Assembly: GCA_015501595.1 (NCBI GenBank)
Contig: JADNRX010000045.1
Span: 167,129 to 231,128 of the forward strand
Direction: 5' to 3'
DNA: 64,000 nucleotides
DNA from: Hymenopellis radicata
Taxonomy: Eukaryota; Basidiomycota; Agaricomycetes; Agaricales; Physalacriaceae
The notes beneath the pieces were generated by a model that saw only the letters and a list, made by a program, of their open reading frames with translations, had not been told where the DNA came from and ran no database searches. The position numbers were made by a program, and so were the translations under genes. Each line of letters starts with the position of its first letter. Positions within the stretch are counted from its first letter, which is position 1. Positions 13,143 through 23,770 of this stretch are shown here, one piece after another.

Positions 13143-14363
13143 GAGTCGTTCGGCCAACCTGTACTTCTAGACATCCCTCAAATCTTATGTTCAGAGTTTC
13201 AAGTGGCTTCCTGTATATGCTTGAGCTCGGCCTACATTCGTGCAATCGGTAGCAAGAAGGCACATCCTGCTTTCTACCATCCGTCAACATCTATATGTTG
13301 TATACCTTTGGGGCGACCCCTTCGAACAGCTTAATCCACCGAATCATGACGGAGGTTCAACAGTCTATTCCCATCGCTTGGCTAGGGAACATGGGGTGAT
13401 TACGATCATCTCGGTTTCGCCCTTCTACGCGACTATCCGCGCCTCCTACAGGTTACGCCATCCAATGATAGATTCAAGATGCCAGAGCCAAGATACAGCG
13501 CCGTGAAGAGGTCACACCTTTTGATGTCGGATATGAGACGCCAGAGGAGCGCGACGTTAAACCTGACGACCCACGCCGAATGAGAAGGGATAATAAGATG
13601 TTGAACTTTACATAGAGGAGCACAAGGAATGGTCCACCGCGAACGCCAAAGGGCCGGAAGTCGCCTCAGAGGCGGCGAGCGACAATGCCCCTGCGAAAGC
13701 GGAAGCAGGAACAGCGAAGTGGGCATCAACTCCTGAGTCGGTAGAGGAGCACGCCGCAAAATACGGGTGCGCAACCCCTTCCAATCGGCCGACGCCTCAA
13801 AATCCGCCCCCAAGTATGTATACTTTCATTTCTTGTTGTTTATGCTGTCACATTGCTATGCATTGTACTTACTCCATGTTCAATATTCTTTGACGATATT
13901 CATGTAGTACCAGTGTCCGTAGTGGCAAATCGATATTGATGCATTTCTTCAGTCCATTAGGTCCCAGTCTTTGCAGAAAATCTCTCCTAGATGTTTAAAA
14001 TGTATAAAGTTCGAACTGTGGCGTACACTTCCAGAAACTTGTCGGGGACATGTCGACTTTTCGTCGAAGTTTCCTTGATTGCGGTGTATTAAGTCTCGGG
14101 CTCGACGACCATTACAATATGCTGCTGATAACCAATTCAAGTCTCCCAACCGTGTTACAAACAGCTATGCAAGGCAAATACAGGTATGCAAAACACAAAA
14201 ACAGCAAAAATTAACTAGACACAGCAAAGGCTGGATGTCATGCGCGGCATATACAAAAAAGTGGTATCCGAAATGAATGCATCTTCGTCTAGGTAAGTGT
14301 CCATAAGAAAACAGAGTCCTTCAAGTCCGATAATCACAAATCACCAAACCCAACAGAACGCGC
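13143..14363. other. Intergenic, with a decayed coding relic
   Basis: Downstream of the F-box gene. Between about 13500 and 13815 on the plus strand two adjoining frames read like protein: a charged piece containing TPFDVGYETPEERDVKPDDP, then after a stop and a frame change EEHKEWSTANAKGPEVASE followed by an Ala/Glu-rich and Pro-rich tail. This looks like the remnant of a gene broken by a stop and a frameshift; I do not recognise the family. The rest (13820-14360) is AT-richer and contains nothing I can name. Confidence 0.35.
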
Positions 14364-15713
14364 TCATGCGGGGGTGACGCTCCATCCGTCCACAGTGGTC
14401 TTCCCATCGGGAGACGGACCAGTCGCAGTGTTCGCGGAAGCCGGGAGCCCGTCCACGGAGGAGGAGGAGTTGGACACATCAGTCGCACCCGCACCCGACG
14501 CAGAGGCAGTGGACGACGCCAAAATGCTCGAAGCCTGTTCTGGCGAGATCGTCTCGGTAGAGGTGGTCGCTCCTCCGCTTCCAGATCCGCTGCTCACAGA
14601 CGCGCCGCGCGCGAGCTGACCGAGCATCTGGCTCTGAGTATCAATGAAGGCGATCGTAGGACCCGCGATCTGCTTGTTCGTCGCGCGGTCCCGGACATTG
14701 TTGATCAGCGGCTGACCGTCGGACGTGACCCAGATGGCGACGGGGCCGTCAATGCCATCAGGCACAATGCACTGCGATAGAGGGAGCGCAATGGAGAAGG
14801 GTGCGCCGCCGACCATCATTTGCAGAATAGTTGCTTAAAAGGAGATTAGTCGGTTTTGATGAACCGCCACAAAAAATGAAACGCACATCATCGGGACAGT
14901 TCCGTTGAGGGCGGCGGACGAGAACGTGAGGAGTGTGCCGGAGCCGACGGATCCGGTATTGGTTACGGAGAGTGTGGGTTGGCTGTAGAGGATAACGCAT
15001 GTTAGTTACACATTCATCAGTCGAGTTGCCGATCATTATTGGCTCACCTGGGATACCAAGATCACAAGCACCTGAGAAGAAGGGGGCAGCAACAGCGAGG
15101 ACATCAGAGGGCGTGAAGGGGATATCAAAGGCTTGAGGGATGGCGCTTCCTGTACCGGAAAGGACGTTTAGGATGGTCTGGTGGCGAGCTTCAATCGTCA
15201 AGATGGATCCGGCGGCGTCGAGGAGCACAGGATCCGTCAGGAGGGTTGCACCACCGAGGTAGGCAGCGACACCGACGTTCTCCACTACACGGGCGGTCGC
15301 GGCCATCGTTGCAACATCACCCAAAGCGGCATCAAAGTTGAAGGAACATGATGTGACGGGCTCCTCTCCAAACGACTTCAAGGCAGCCTGGAGGGCTGTC
15401 GAGTGCGTCTGCTCATCCGACTGAATAACTTTGAACAGCTCTGCAGGAATAAGCGCAGACGTGAATCCAGCGGCAGTGAAATCAGAGTCCTGGAATTTCG
15501 ACAATGCGGTCGAGTAAAAGCTCGCTTCGAGCTGCTCCAGGACATCAGCGAACTCTAAAATCGATGTTAGAAAAAGCTTTCAAGATATAGGCTATAACAC
15601 GCACTGAAAACCAAGATATCGCTGGCTCCGCGCTTTCCATATATCCGGGCCGGGGCACCATAAGCAGCAAGAGGCGCTGCTGCCAGAGCGAAGATGCTTG
15701 TCGAATAACGCAT
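14364..15713 (-). CDS. Secreted ferritin-like domain protein (Rds1 type), possible frame defect
   Basis: Start ATG at 15713. Exons by splice motifs: 15605-15713, 15048-15554, 14887-14982, 14364-14833; total 1182 nt, about 393 residues. The N-terminus MRYSTSIFALAAAPLAAYGA is a signal peptide, followed by IYGKR, a Kex2-like dibasic site. Exon 2 carries the ferritin-like fold of the fungal Rds1 stress-protein family: LEQLEASFYSTAL with early Glu, then DEQTHSTAL and ARHQTILNVL, the E..H-type helices that resemble diiron ligands. The C-terminus is rich in Ser, Thr and Gly and has no GPI tail. Exon 3 clearly encodes PTLSVTNTGSVGSGTLLTF, but that frame is one base out from exon 2 with the only GT-AG junction I see (15048/14982), and exon 4 is one base out again. 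Either unusual splice sites, two compensating indels, or a decaying gene explains this. Family function is poorly known (induced by starvation and stress); it is secreted. Confidence 0.65.
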
Positions 15714-16924
15714 TTTATACAGTATATGTAGTGTTAAGTCTGCTGTCAAAGGGAGGCCTGCTTAAAAGAACGTGTGGCTGGAAGAGAGTCTTCGAGCAAC
15801 AAAAAGACCAGGGGTGCAGCCGGGCAGACCCAATAAAATGAATGAATGACTAGGTTCTAGTGAGCCTCTGAAGACGAAGTGTGGGGAGACGAAGGACTTA
15901 CAAAGTGGGGAGAAGAACGAAACGGAAGGGAGTGGGGAACGTGAAAAGGTGGGAAAGACATTGATGGAATGAGATACGGCTTTTGTATTGGTTGCGTGGG
16001 GGGCGTCCCGATGTGTTGGAACGTCCATATTTTCTCCCTGCCTTGATTGGTCTCGGCGAGATCGGTCCTGATGCAAAAATCTGACAGAAATCATTCATCA
16101 CCATAGCGACACACACTACACGCAAAGGCGTACATTCTCGAGAGACGCGTTTACGCGGAAATGGCTTAGCCCGACTAGACTGGAATGCTCACCCAGCTGT
16201 CCTAGCTGAAAAGGGGAGTTTTGGAAGGCTAGGAGCGCTTCCGGCCATATCATATTAGGAGAAAATGAACGCGATCAGCCTCCTCGCTGACAAGGCACGA
16301 GCATCCAATAAGCTGGATCCTGTCCATAAGAGTGGATCCGGACGGGCTCAGATGGGATTGGTTCCGCTGAGCACCAATCATCAGGACATCAGCTCCTGGA
16401 CCAAAGCACACAACTCAATCAACGGCGGGGAGGTCGGTCATTGCTCGGGCGAACGTCATACGGTTATCGCGGTGTAACCTGGTGTAAGTACCACTGCGCG
16501 ATAGGTCACTCAATAACGTACACACAGTACTGAGAACGATGTCCAAGCCAAGTCGAAGCACACATACCGTATGTCTGAATAGACTGATCGATGCGATCTC
16601 CCATCACTGTTTCGCGTAGTGTGACTGTTGGCAGCCGGAGGGGTTCTTGTTAAATCCTGTTTCAGAGCATGAGGATGGATAGCTTGTTAAGCGTTGATAC
16701 ATACGAAGCGCTGATCAAAAATGATGCGCATATTAGCCGACATCGGACCAGTGATGACACGTCGGCGTCGCGCATCTGTAGGTTATGAGAGCATGCAACC
16801 CAAGGATATGGCGATCCCGGAGATGGACTAGTCGCCTCTGGTCGTAAAGAGACTAGACTTGGTTTGGGCTGTTCACACAATAACGAGAACCTTTACTTGT
16901 CTACTTACTTGATGTCGCTTACCT
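15714..16924. other. Intergenic, no gene seen
   Basis: Presumed promoter side of the ferritin-like gene (transcribed leftwards from 15713), then about 1 kb with no convincing ORF. The 70-codon plus-strand ORF at 16265 has no recognisable feature. Confidence 0.5.
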
Positions 16925-17776
16925 TTGAGAAGAATCGTGGTATGTGAGATCTTTTCTACTCTGACAGTGAGGGAAAAGAATTTCCTTGCGTATAGCAAGG
17001 ATTCTCCATCCCATAGGAAAAGGAAAGGCGACATGCCGAAGGGTCTGCTGACCTTCGCCAGAAACGTGCCGAATCAACCTCAGTTATCACAACGTCGGAA
17101 GACTGTCATGCCGAGGGGTCTGCTGACCTTCGCCGAAAAAAAAGTGCCGAATCAACCCGACATAACGGAGCTGTTCAGAAGACCACCCAACCACCACCAT
17201 CGGTCGCAACGAAATATGCAGTTCTTCGATGGCAGTCCATGGAATCTTTTCTCCAGCATTTTTCCAACAACTGTCTTGCCGCTTTTTTACAGCAATCTGG
17301 CGTCCCGTCACAGCTCAGGATGCCAATATATCGTCCGCATCTGTACAATATTGTTCGTTGGCAGCCGCCAGAATTACAGCAACATGCTAAAATGTACGCC
17401 ATCAAGGCTGCCGGCATCATACCTACCTTTCTCGATGGCACCAAGGTCGCCGTTGGTATTTGGGAATTTGCCACCAGAGTTTGCATATGTTCTGTCTCTG
17501 ATTCAGTATGAGGGTGCGTCTCCGTATGATATATTCTGCGCCGGATTAAACGGTCTCGTCAGGCATGGTAATTCCATTTGGCTAGGACCGTATGTTTCGA
17601 CCGCATCGCCACTACTTTCCCCACATCACGGAATCTCCCAGAATGCTTGCTCTGTTTTGCACGACTCTTTCACCCGAAGTCATCGACAGCCAAGTCTTGG
17701 CATCGACTCTGAAAACGAATTGGGGACCGTTGATCGCGCCGACCTTGTTCGGGCGTTCGTAGGACTACTCGTCTAA
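16925..17776 (+). pseudogene. Degenerate ORF, possible PIF/Harbinger-like DDE transposase relic
   Basis: An open frame of 283 codons that probably mixes real and chance reading. Residues about 38-80 hold a duplicated unit: MPKGLLTFA..VPNQP is repeated as MPRGLLTFA..VPNQP about 70 bp later, visible also in the DNA. In the neighbouring frame (17239-17511) the stretch PPELQQHAKMYAIKAAGIIP followed by TFLDGTKVAV resembles the '..G..PTFLDGT' segment around the first catalytic Asp of Harbinger-type transposases common in basidiomycetes. Further on, the main frame has LGIDSENELGTVDRADLVRAF, which fits the region near the second Asp. The pieces lie in different frames, so any transposase is broken. 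No terminal repeats were found. Alternative: an unrelated decayed gene. Confidence 0.3.
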
Positions 17777-18349
17777 AGACAGCACGCTAAAGGGACGCGT
17801 TTAGGCAGCTCGGAGGACTGGGATAATTTCAACGTTGCCGTAGATGGTGAGTGGCTTCCTTGTTGGCCATAATCGCCAAACCTGTTCGAACTAAGCAGAC
17901 CCAAAAGGGGACAAATTTGACGATAGCACATGGCGGCGGCGGCCAGCACAGATAGGCAGACAAGTCCAAATGTGCGCCTCCTTCATTACCTTTCAAGCTT
18001 GTCCATCTCACAACTTGTGACAGTGCCCGACTGTCATGTCGCATAACAAGAGATTTTTTAGGATGTGTAGCCCTTTCTTCGAACGACTCTTCTCCTCCAC
18101 TACCGTCTCTCCCGATATTCAACACGCGTTACGGGACCCACAATACGTTCCTCAGTTTATGAGGAGGATGAGCGAGAGCCGTAACATTACTTTGCTCATC
18201 GTGCGTCTGCATCTGCGTCTACATGCCTTTACACTATAACTAACTTGATCCCGCGTAGCAAAGCACCTTTCTTGGGTAACGCCCTGTACCATCCTCCACT
18301 AGTCAGCCTACCAACACGAACATAATCCTCGTATATCGCGTATATTCAA
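17777..18349. other. Unresolved stretch
   Basis: Contains a 67-codon plus-strand ORF at 18036 (with DIQHALRDPQYVPQFMRRMS) that reads like protein and could be an upstream part of the membrane-protein relic that follows, but I cannot join them with clear splice sites. Confidence 0.25.
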
Positions 18350-18712
18350 ACTGCGACGCGGACCGCGGCTCTCGTGCTCTTGACCATTCATATATCCTTC
18401 CTGTACAACAACATGAGCCCGGAGGTTTTCCAGGTGCGGTGAGCGGTTACATTCGCATACACCACGAGCTAATTATCTTCGACAATAGCAGCGGGTCATG
18501 CTCATCGGTCCAATCGCGTTCACGTTCTTCCAAATGTTCCTGTTTGGGTTCTGGTCGTTCAGGAAGCTACGCCAAATCCGGGGCTAGGCGTGGTGTTTGC
18601 CTTGCTCGCGTGTACTCCGCTGGGATTCCACGTCGTGTGGTTTGAGGTCATTGCATATATATGTTACAGGATGGTGGCGGAGCTGATGAGCAGCTTTCCG
18701 CTGGGAGCGTAG
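18350..18712 (+). pseudogene. Relic of a multi-TM membrane protein gene
   Basis: Two exon-like blocks read in phase: TATRTAALVLLTIHISFLYN up to SPEVFQ, an intron of about 75 bp (GTGCGG to ACAATAG, ~18433-18488), then RVMLIGPIAFTFFQMFLFGF and WSFRKLRQ. One base is then missing, after which another frame continues PGLGVVFALLACTPLGFHVV and ends VAELMSSFPLGA at the stop 18710-18712. The segments are strongly hydrophobic, about three membrane helices. The single-base frame break and the absence of a clear 5' part suggest a decayed gene. I do not recognise the family. Confidence 0.35.
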
Positions 18713-19970
18713 ATAATGCTACCACCATCGAACCACCATCGATGTAATTTGGGACAAGCCGACTATACCGACTGCATTCGATACTATCTCATATTAACGT
18801 TGACCTCAAATCGGATTTTATCACCGGTCCTCTGCACAGTTGAAAAGGGCTTTTCTGTTCTTCTACGACGCGCTCGGTCCTTCTGCCTCTCCCTCAAGCC
18901 TCTATTGTAAACACCCTGCCAACAACACTCTTCAAGTGTTGTCGTTTCCGCACCTCGCTTATGGCACTGGAATGTCGGAGATGCAATCGATGGCTGGGAG
19001 CCTCCACGAAGAGATTTGAGACCCACCCTATGATGTCCCATAGCGCTTTTCGCAACCGTGGACCTGTTCTCGTTCTAGCAGCCATCCACCCTCATCGTCG
19101 TCTGCCTAGGCTGTACCAACATCGTCGTGGAACAAATACATACGGAACGCAACGGGAGTGCCAGCGGTGGTCAATGAGGCTGGGAGGGGGAAGGCACATA
19201 CACAGTGGAATGTGCAAGAGACTTGGGAAATTTCTTGAGCCGCGGATCTCTTTTTGTCAATGGTGTGGTTGTCTCTCCCCGAGATCTACCAGTGCCCAGT
19301 CCAATAACCTTGTCCTGCTCTATCGACGTCGGCAGCAGATTCCACGTATTAACGACATCAAAACCGATATTCCGGACGACAGAGCAGTTTGATGTCGCTA
19401 CAAGGAGCAGTAAGGACCTGGTAAGTCCTCCGTCCCTCCTTCAGTTCGTTCCTCTGCGCCCTCTCCTCAGTCTTTGTTCTTGCACTAACACCTTTCTTGC
19501 TAGTTTTTTCAGTTTCCAAATACTTTGTCAAGTCGTGCTGCTCCCTTCCGCGGAAAAGAATGCGCGTTGTAGAAACAGCGCGTCGAACACCTCCCGGAGC
19601 GTTCGCGTAGGCCAACCAGAAAGCGAAGTTGGTCACGGCGAAAAAAGCGATGTACGTCCTTGCTATCTTCTTTTCATTGTTCCATTTTTCATTCCTCCCT
19701 CAAATTGTTCTTACGTGCTCTTGTTGTAGTCGATGGTCGTCATTTAACTAACACATGCCTTTCCCAGTCAGTGAATATTTCAGCCGGGCTCAGGAGTGGA
19801 AGTTAGGCCGCACTCCTCAGCCCGCAGCGTACACTTGTAGGGAGGGATTGGGCAGTGTAGACGATGGGCCATGAGTTCGGGCGGCGCAGTTCCTGGGCTA
19901 ACCATGACATCCGCCCAGCTCCCCATTTCCCTATCACGGTATCACCGACATACTCTTCCCACTCGTTTCC
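18713..19970. other. Unresolved stretch with a possible hypothetical ORF
   Basis: A plus-strand frame starting near 19205 contains SRGSLFVNGVVVSPRDLPVP and FHVLTTSKPIFRTTEQFDVA, then a good donor GGACCTG/GTAAGT at 19421 and pyrimidine-rich acceptors near 19503. This could be an exon of a small hypothetical gene, but no start, domain or downstream exon can be fixed. Opposing frames are also partly open. Confidence 0.25.
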
Positions 19971-20049
19971 AGCGGAAACGATGCGAGCGAGTGATGGCGG
20001 CGAAGCGAAGCGAGCCGGCCATCGCTCGCCGAGCATCGTTGGAGCTTTA
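19971..20049. repeat. Short palindromic repeat element, copy 1
   Basis: Starts AGCGGAAACGATGCGAGCG and ends near TTGGAGCTTTA. The interior is an imperfect inverted repeat (GCGAGTGATGGC against GGCCATCGCTCGC). A second, diverged copy lies at 20312-20380 with the same outer sequences. No ORF. This looks like a MITE-like or foldback sequence. Confidence 0.5.
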
Positions 20050-20311
20050 CTTAGAAGTGATGTGTCAGCCACTGAGCTTGGAACTCTATGCAGGCTCTAT
20101 AGACCAAATCTCTGCAGTCCTCATTCCTCTTCTGCTAGTACTACTTTCAAGCCTAATATATGATACTTTTCAAGTCCTGTTTCTCATCTGCTATCTCCCA
20201 AGTGTGTACCCCATACACATTTAATTCTGCAATGTCTAAGCACATGAATGTTGCAAGTTGAACTGCTTCACTGAGTGCAAACGGTACTGGAGATCACATT
20301 CTGATAGACTA

Positions 20312-20380
20312 AGCGGAAACAATGCGAGCGGGCGACGGCGGCGAAGCCGCCGTCGGCCGCGAGCTTTGTTGTAGCTTTTA
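20312..20380. repeat. Short palindromic repeat element, copy 2, with perfect hairpin
   Basis: Outer sequences match copy 1 at 19971 (AGCGGAAACAATGCGAGCG at the left, GTAGCTTTT at the right). The core 20333-20355 is a perfect 10-bp stem CGACGGCGGC / GCCGCCGTCG with a GAA loop. The same GGCGGC-GAA-GCCGCC core recurs at 43811. Confidence 0.5.
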
Positions 20381-20857
20381 AGAACATTGTATGCGATGCG
20401 CAGATTCACATCCATGTCGGCGTCGAAATAGTGTCTGTGGAGACTGTCAAAATATTGCCACTAATGATATTACCCATCCTATGCCTCACCTACCTCATGG
20501 CAAAACCATGCGCAAGGATATGCCCACCAAGGGCCCCTAGTAAGGAAAGGAATTTATAAAGGAAAGGACTTGGCCCAGACTTACCATTGTGGCTGTGCAG
20601 TAGCCGGCCCGAGTGCAGATGCTATTGTGCTGTTTGCGCTTCAAGAGCAACGTCCATGTTGGCGGGAGCCACTTAGTAAATCCTCTCAACTTCTCTCGGA
20701 CCACTCGATACAAGTCATACCCGTGCGTTGTTGGTCGCTACAACGGCGTATCTTTCGCGCTATATTCACATTTTACATTTCCATCGCGCGTGAGCCCTTT
20801 ATTTACTGCACTTACTGCAATCTGACTTCAACTTGTTCTACAGGTATTTACGCGACC

Positions 20858-22525
20858 ATGTCTGAACAATGCGGCCTTTGCTCAACCATTCCCTCCATTC
20901 TTGTCTCTCCCGAACGCTCGTCGCGCGTGGCAGAGCTCATAAGTAATAACATCCCTCCATCCCAATCGGACAGACAATTCATGCAAAGCCTGTGCACTGA
21001 TTATGAGGACCGACTTCGCCAGCTCGATGACCGAGTATCACGTATGGCGCAGGCCTTGGCCGTGCTCACCACGGAACGCGACAAATTCCTATCCCACATC
21101 GAGGACATCAAGGCCATCATGCACCCGATGCGGTCACTCCCAGATGATGTCCTATACGAGATCTTCTTGCATTGTATCCCAAATTGGACAAGGGACAATC
21201 TGCGCCATGGGCAGTGCAACTCGCATGACTCACTCGACGTCAACAACGCGCCGTGGACGTTCGCCCAGGTGTGTTCGCGCTGGCGGAATGTCGTCCTCCG
21301 ACTACCCTCCCTGTGGTCCACTGTTGTGCTCAACTTCCCCAAATACCGAAGCGAAAATCAGGACCCTTTACTAGCCAGATTACAGCTTCTCTTAGAGCGG
21401 TCCCGAGCGTGTGACATGACTGTCATCGCCGCGACAGACTATCTGCCGTCCTTTGGGATAGAGCATCCTATGATCGCCCTCCTCCGACAGACGTCTCATC
21501 GCTGGAAGTATCTCCGCATCTGGCTGACCCCCGCGTTCATGCGCGCCTTCTTCCATCTCCTCCCAGTTAACCGTCTCCAGCAATTGGCCATCCACAACGG
21601 AACGATGGACCAATCAGACGCTCCCTACTTGGCCGAGTCGATAAAGCTCGACTCGGCCCGCCAGCTCATCAATCTGCGACTGAGCGGACGGCGGCCCGTC
21701 AATCTCAACGTCACCTGGGCACACATTGTCGATTTTGACGCGATAAACGTGTTTTGCGAGCACGTCTTTTCGGTGCTGCCCCAAATGGTGAACGTCCGCT
21801 CCATGAAGCTGGCTTGTGGGCCGACGCGCGTTCCTCCGGGCGCGCGCCCCATTTCGCTGCACAGACTCAAGCGGCTTAAAGTCGAGGAACAGAGTCCAGG
21901 CGCGGGCGGCTGCATCGCGTCCTTCCTCGCTCTATTAGACGCGCCCATCCTCACGTCCTTGCACCTCCTCTATCCGCGCGCGTTCTCCACCCCACGCCTC
22001 CCCTCGGATTTCTCCGGCATTGGGCGGATAACTGCGTTGAGAGTTATAGGCTACTTTGGACCCGTCGACAGTCCGTGCCCTGATCTCGTTGAGTTCCTGC
22101 GGAAGACGAGCAAGCTCACGTCCATCCGCATGGACATGCAGCGCATCCCGGCCGGGCTGCTGCGTGCCATGGTGCCGCCTGGTGCTGAGGCCATTCTCAA
22201 AAACTTGGAATGCCTCAATCTGTCGTATACGGGCAATGAAGCGTACGAGGTGGACCCGGAGCTGGTTCTTCTCGCAGCGGAGGCGCGTGCGCGTCCGGCG
22301 TTGGTGGCCGACGGGTATCGGCCGTTGGTGCAGCTCCGTCTGCCCGCGCATCTCGCGTTTGAGAAGGCGGACCTCACTTCCAGGTGGAATCAGGTCTCGC
22401 ACAAGCTGACGATTACTGTCCGGGGTAAACGGTGGAAGTTTAGAGGGTCTGGTGTCCCTGATGGAGCGTCCATATATGAGGTGCCCAATGTAGTAGAGGA
22501 CGATACATCGAGTACACTAGGCTAG
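20858..22525 (+). CDS. F-box-like protein with coiled-coil lead-in (555 aa)
   Basis: The frame is open upstream to 20570, but the start chosen is the ATG at 20858 (GCGACCATGTC), which gives the family-typical N-terminus MSEQCGLC with a Cys pair. A likely 5' UTR acceptor (TTGTTCTACAG) sits just upstream at 20843. Residues about 48-85 form a heptad-like helix (DRLRQLDDRVSRMAQALAVL). Residues 86-106 read KAIMHPMRSLPDDVLYEIFL, the F-box core, ending near residue 150 with WTFAQVCSRWRNVVLRLPSL and W. The remainder is a Leu-rich putative substrate-binding domain. Predicted role: Skp1-binding receptor of an SCF ubiquitin ligase, substrate unknown. The frame is intact and intronless in the coding part. 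Same architecture as the gene at 11493, consistent with the large F-box expansion in Agaricomycetes. Confidence 0.85.
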   Translation: MSEQCGLCSTIPSILVSPERSSRVAELISNNIPPSQSDRQFMQSLCTDYEDRLRQLDDRVSRMAQALAVLTTERDKFLSHIEDIKAIMHPMRSLPDDVLYEIFLHCIPNWTRDNLRHGQCNSHDSLDVNNAPWTFAQVCSRWRNVVLRLPSLWSTVVLNFPKYRSENQDPLLARLQLLLERSRACDMTVIAATDYLPSFGIEHPMIALLRQTSHRWKYLRIWLTPAFMRAFFHLLPVNRLQQLAIHNGTMDQSDAPYLAESIKLDSARQLINLRLSGRRPVNLNVTWAHIVDFDAINVFCEHVFSVLPQMVNVRSMKLACGPTRVPPGARPISLHRLKRLKVEEQSPGAGGCIASFLALLDAPILTSLHLLYPRAFSTPRLPSDFSGIGRITALRVIGYFGPVDSPCPDLVEFLRKTSKLTSIRMDMQRIPAGLLRAMVPPGAEAILKNLECLNLSYTGNEAYEVDPELVLLAAEARARPALVADGYRPLVQLRLPAHLAFEKADLTSRWNQVSHKLTITVRGKRWKFRGSGVPDGASIYEVPNVVEDDTSSTLG

Positions 22526-22550
22526 GTACTCTCGGTCGTGCTAACAAATC

Positions 22551-22778
22551 CTAACTTGTAAACGCAGTCACCATCAATTTCAGCGATATCCTTCCGTTCA
22601 ACTTGTCTTCCAACAGATCGACGGGAACGTCCACATAATCCGCATGCTCCGTCCACCCACCCGCCGTCGCCGCCTTCTCCGCGAATACGTCCCCCTTAAC
22701 CCCCGACGTCTTGGGGGAAATACGGATTGCGCGGGAGCTGCTCGTGGCAGCAGCGAAAGAAAACCTCACGACAAAGCA
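22551..22778 (-). CDS. Possible 3' exon of a small hypothetical gene
   Basis: The minus-strand frame reads VRFSFAAATSSSRAIRISP through DVPVDLLEDKLNGRISLKLM to a stop at 22551. It is preceded by a good acceptor with a branch-point-like sequence (TACTAACAG, intron about 22779-22826). The upstream exon would lie in the 210 bp before the GPI-protein gene and contain IKLFSIEVECKATSSSLTFA, but its start is unclear. Convergent with the F-box gene, with a gap of only ~25 bp between stops. No family recognised; it may be chance. Confidence 0.25.
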   Translation of the reverse strand, partial: CFVVRFSFAAATSSSRAIRISPKTSGVKGDVFAEKAATAGGWTEHADYVDVPVDLLEDKLNGRISLKLMVTAFTS

Positions 22779-23036
22779 CTGTTAGTACAACTTGCTTAGC
22801 CGGAGCCATAAAACAGAAGAAAGGACTTTGCTTAAGCATAATTCCGGAATTATGCAAAGCACAGTATCATGATTTTCTAAGGCAAACGTCAAGGACGAAC
22901 TTGTGGCCTTGCACTCGACCTCAATGCTGAAGAGCTTGATCATGAAAAGGTATACAATATATGTATTCAGTCCATACACACAACCACTGATATATACACT
23001 ATGTCCATTTATCAGCGAGCTACCTCATCACAGCAT

Positions 23037-23770
23037 TTAAAGAAGAGCCCCAACAACTACCCCGGCCATAATAACTCCCATAGAAGCCACAATCTGCAAG
23101 TTCACCCCAACGGCAGCGTCCGAATCATCACTGGACCCAGTGGAACTTGACGCAGATCCGGAACCGGCGCTCGAAGCCGTTGAAGAACCAGTCGATAAGC
23201 CAGCAGTCCTGGACGTCACCGAGCTCGTGCTAGTACTCCGTGTAGAAGTAGTCGTGGCTGGACTAGTCGATGCAGGCGCAGCCGACGACGCTGAAGAACC
23301 AGCAGTCGACGAAAGTACGATGGACGATAGAGGCCGGTCGGGGTCTTGGCCCGGGAACGTCAATTTGGGTATGGGAAGGTTTTCCGCATCGCACTGGACT
23401 TTGAGGCCTACACGTGTGGGCGCGTTAAATAGAGACATACACATGGAGTGGGTGGGGCAACTTACTATCAAGAATACCCTGGAAATTCGTGTAATCCGTC
23501 GCGCCAACTTTGTTTCCTACGCATTCGATACATTCGACGTAGCTGTTTGCGAAATCGGAGGTGCAGCAGACGTCCAGGGTGCAAGTCTAGAGAATATGGC
23601 GAGCTTATGGGTCAGCCGGATGCGGAACAGAAAGAACGTACCCCGTCAGTGAGTGGGTCGGCGACGGCACAGCTTGCTTGACATTCTGGAGGAACGTCAT
23701 TTTGACGACGGACGGTACCCGCAGAGACAGAAACCGAAACCGCCACAAGAGCAAGCACAGCGAGACGCAT
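23037..23770 (-). CDS. GPI-anchored Cys-rich Ser/Thr-rich surface protein (206 aa)
   Basis: Start ATG at 23770. Exons 23642-23770, 23466-23586, 23037-23407, with introns of 55 and 58 bp having GTACGT and GTAAGT donors; total 621 nt. Residues 1-18 (MRLAVLALVAVSVSVSAG) are a signal peptide. The mature N-terminal part has eight Cys (ECQASC, TCTLDVCC, ECIEC, VQC), a small disulfide domain. It is followed by about 90 residues of Ser, Thr and Ala, likely O-glycosylated, with many SS and TS pairs. The end is an SDDSDAAVG spacer and the hydrophobic tail IVASMGVIMAGVVVGALL, as for GPI attachment. Predicted location: plasma membrane or cell wall. The Cys spacing resembles but does not match the CFEM pattern, so I do not call it CFEM. 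Many such small proteins are known in Agaricomycetes; function unknown. Confidence 0.75.

Noticed and set aside
23037..23770. Calling the small surface protein a CFEM protein
   Set aside because: It has eight Cys but the spacing does not follow the CFEM pattern.
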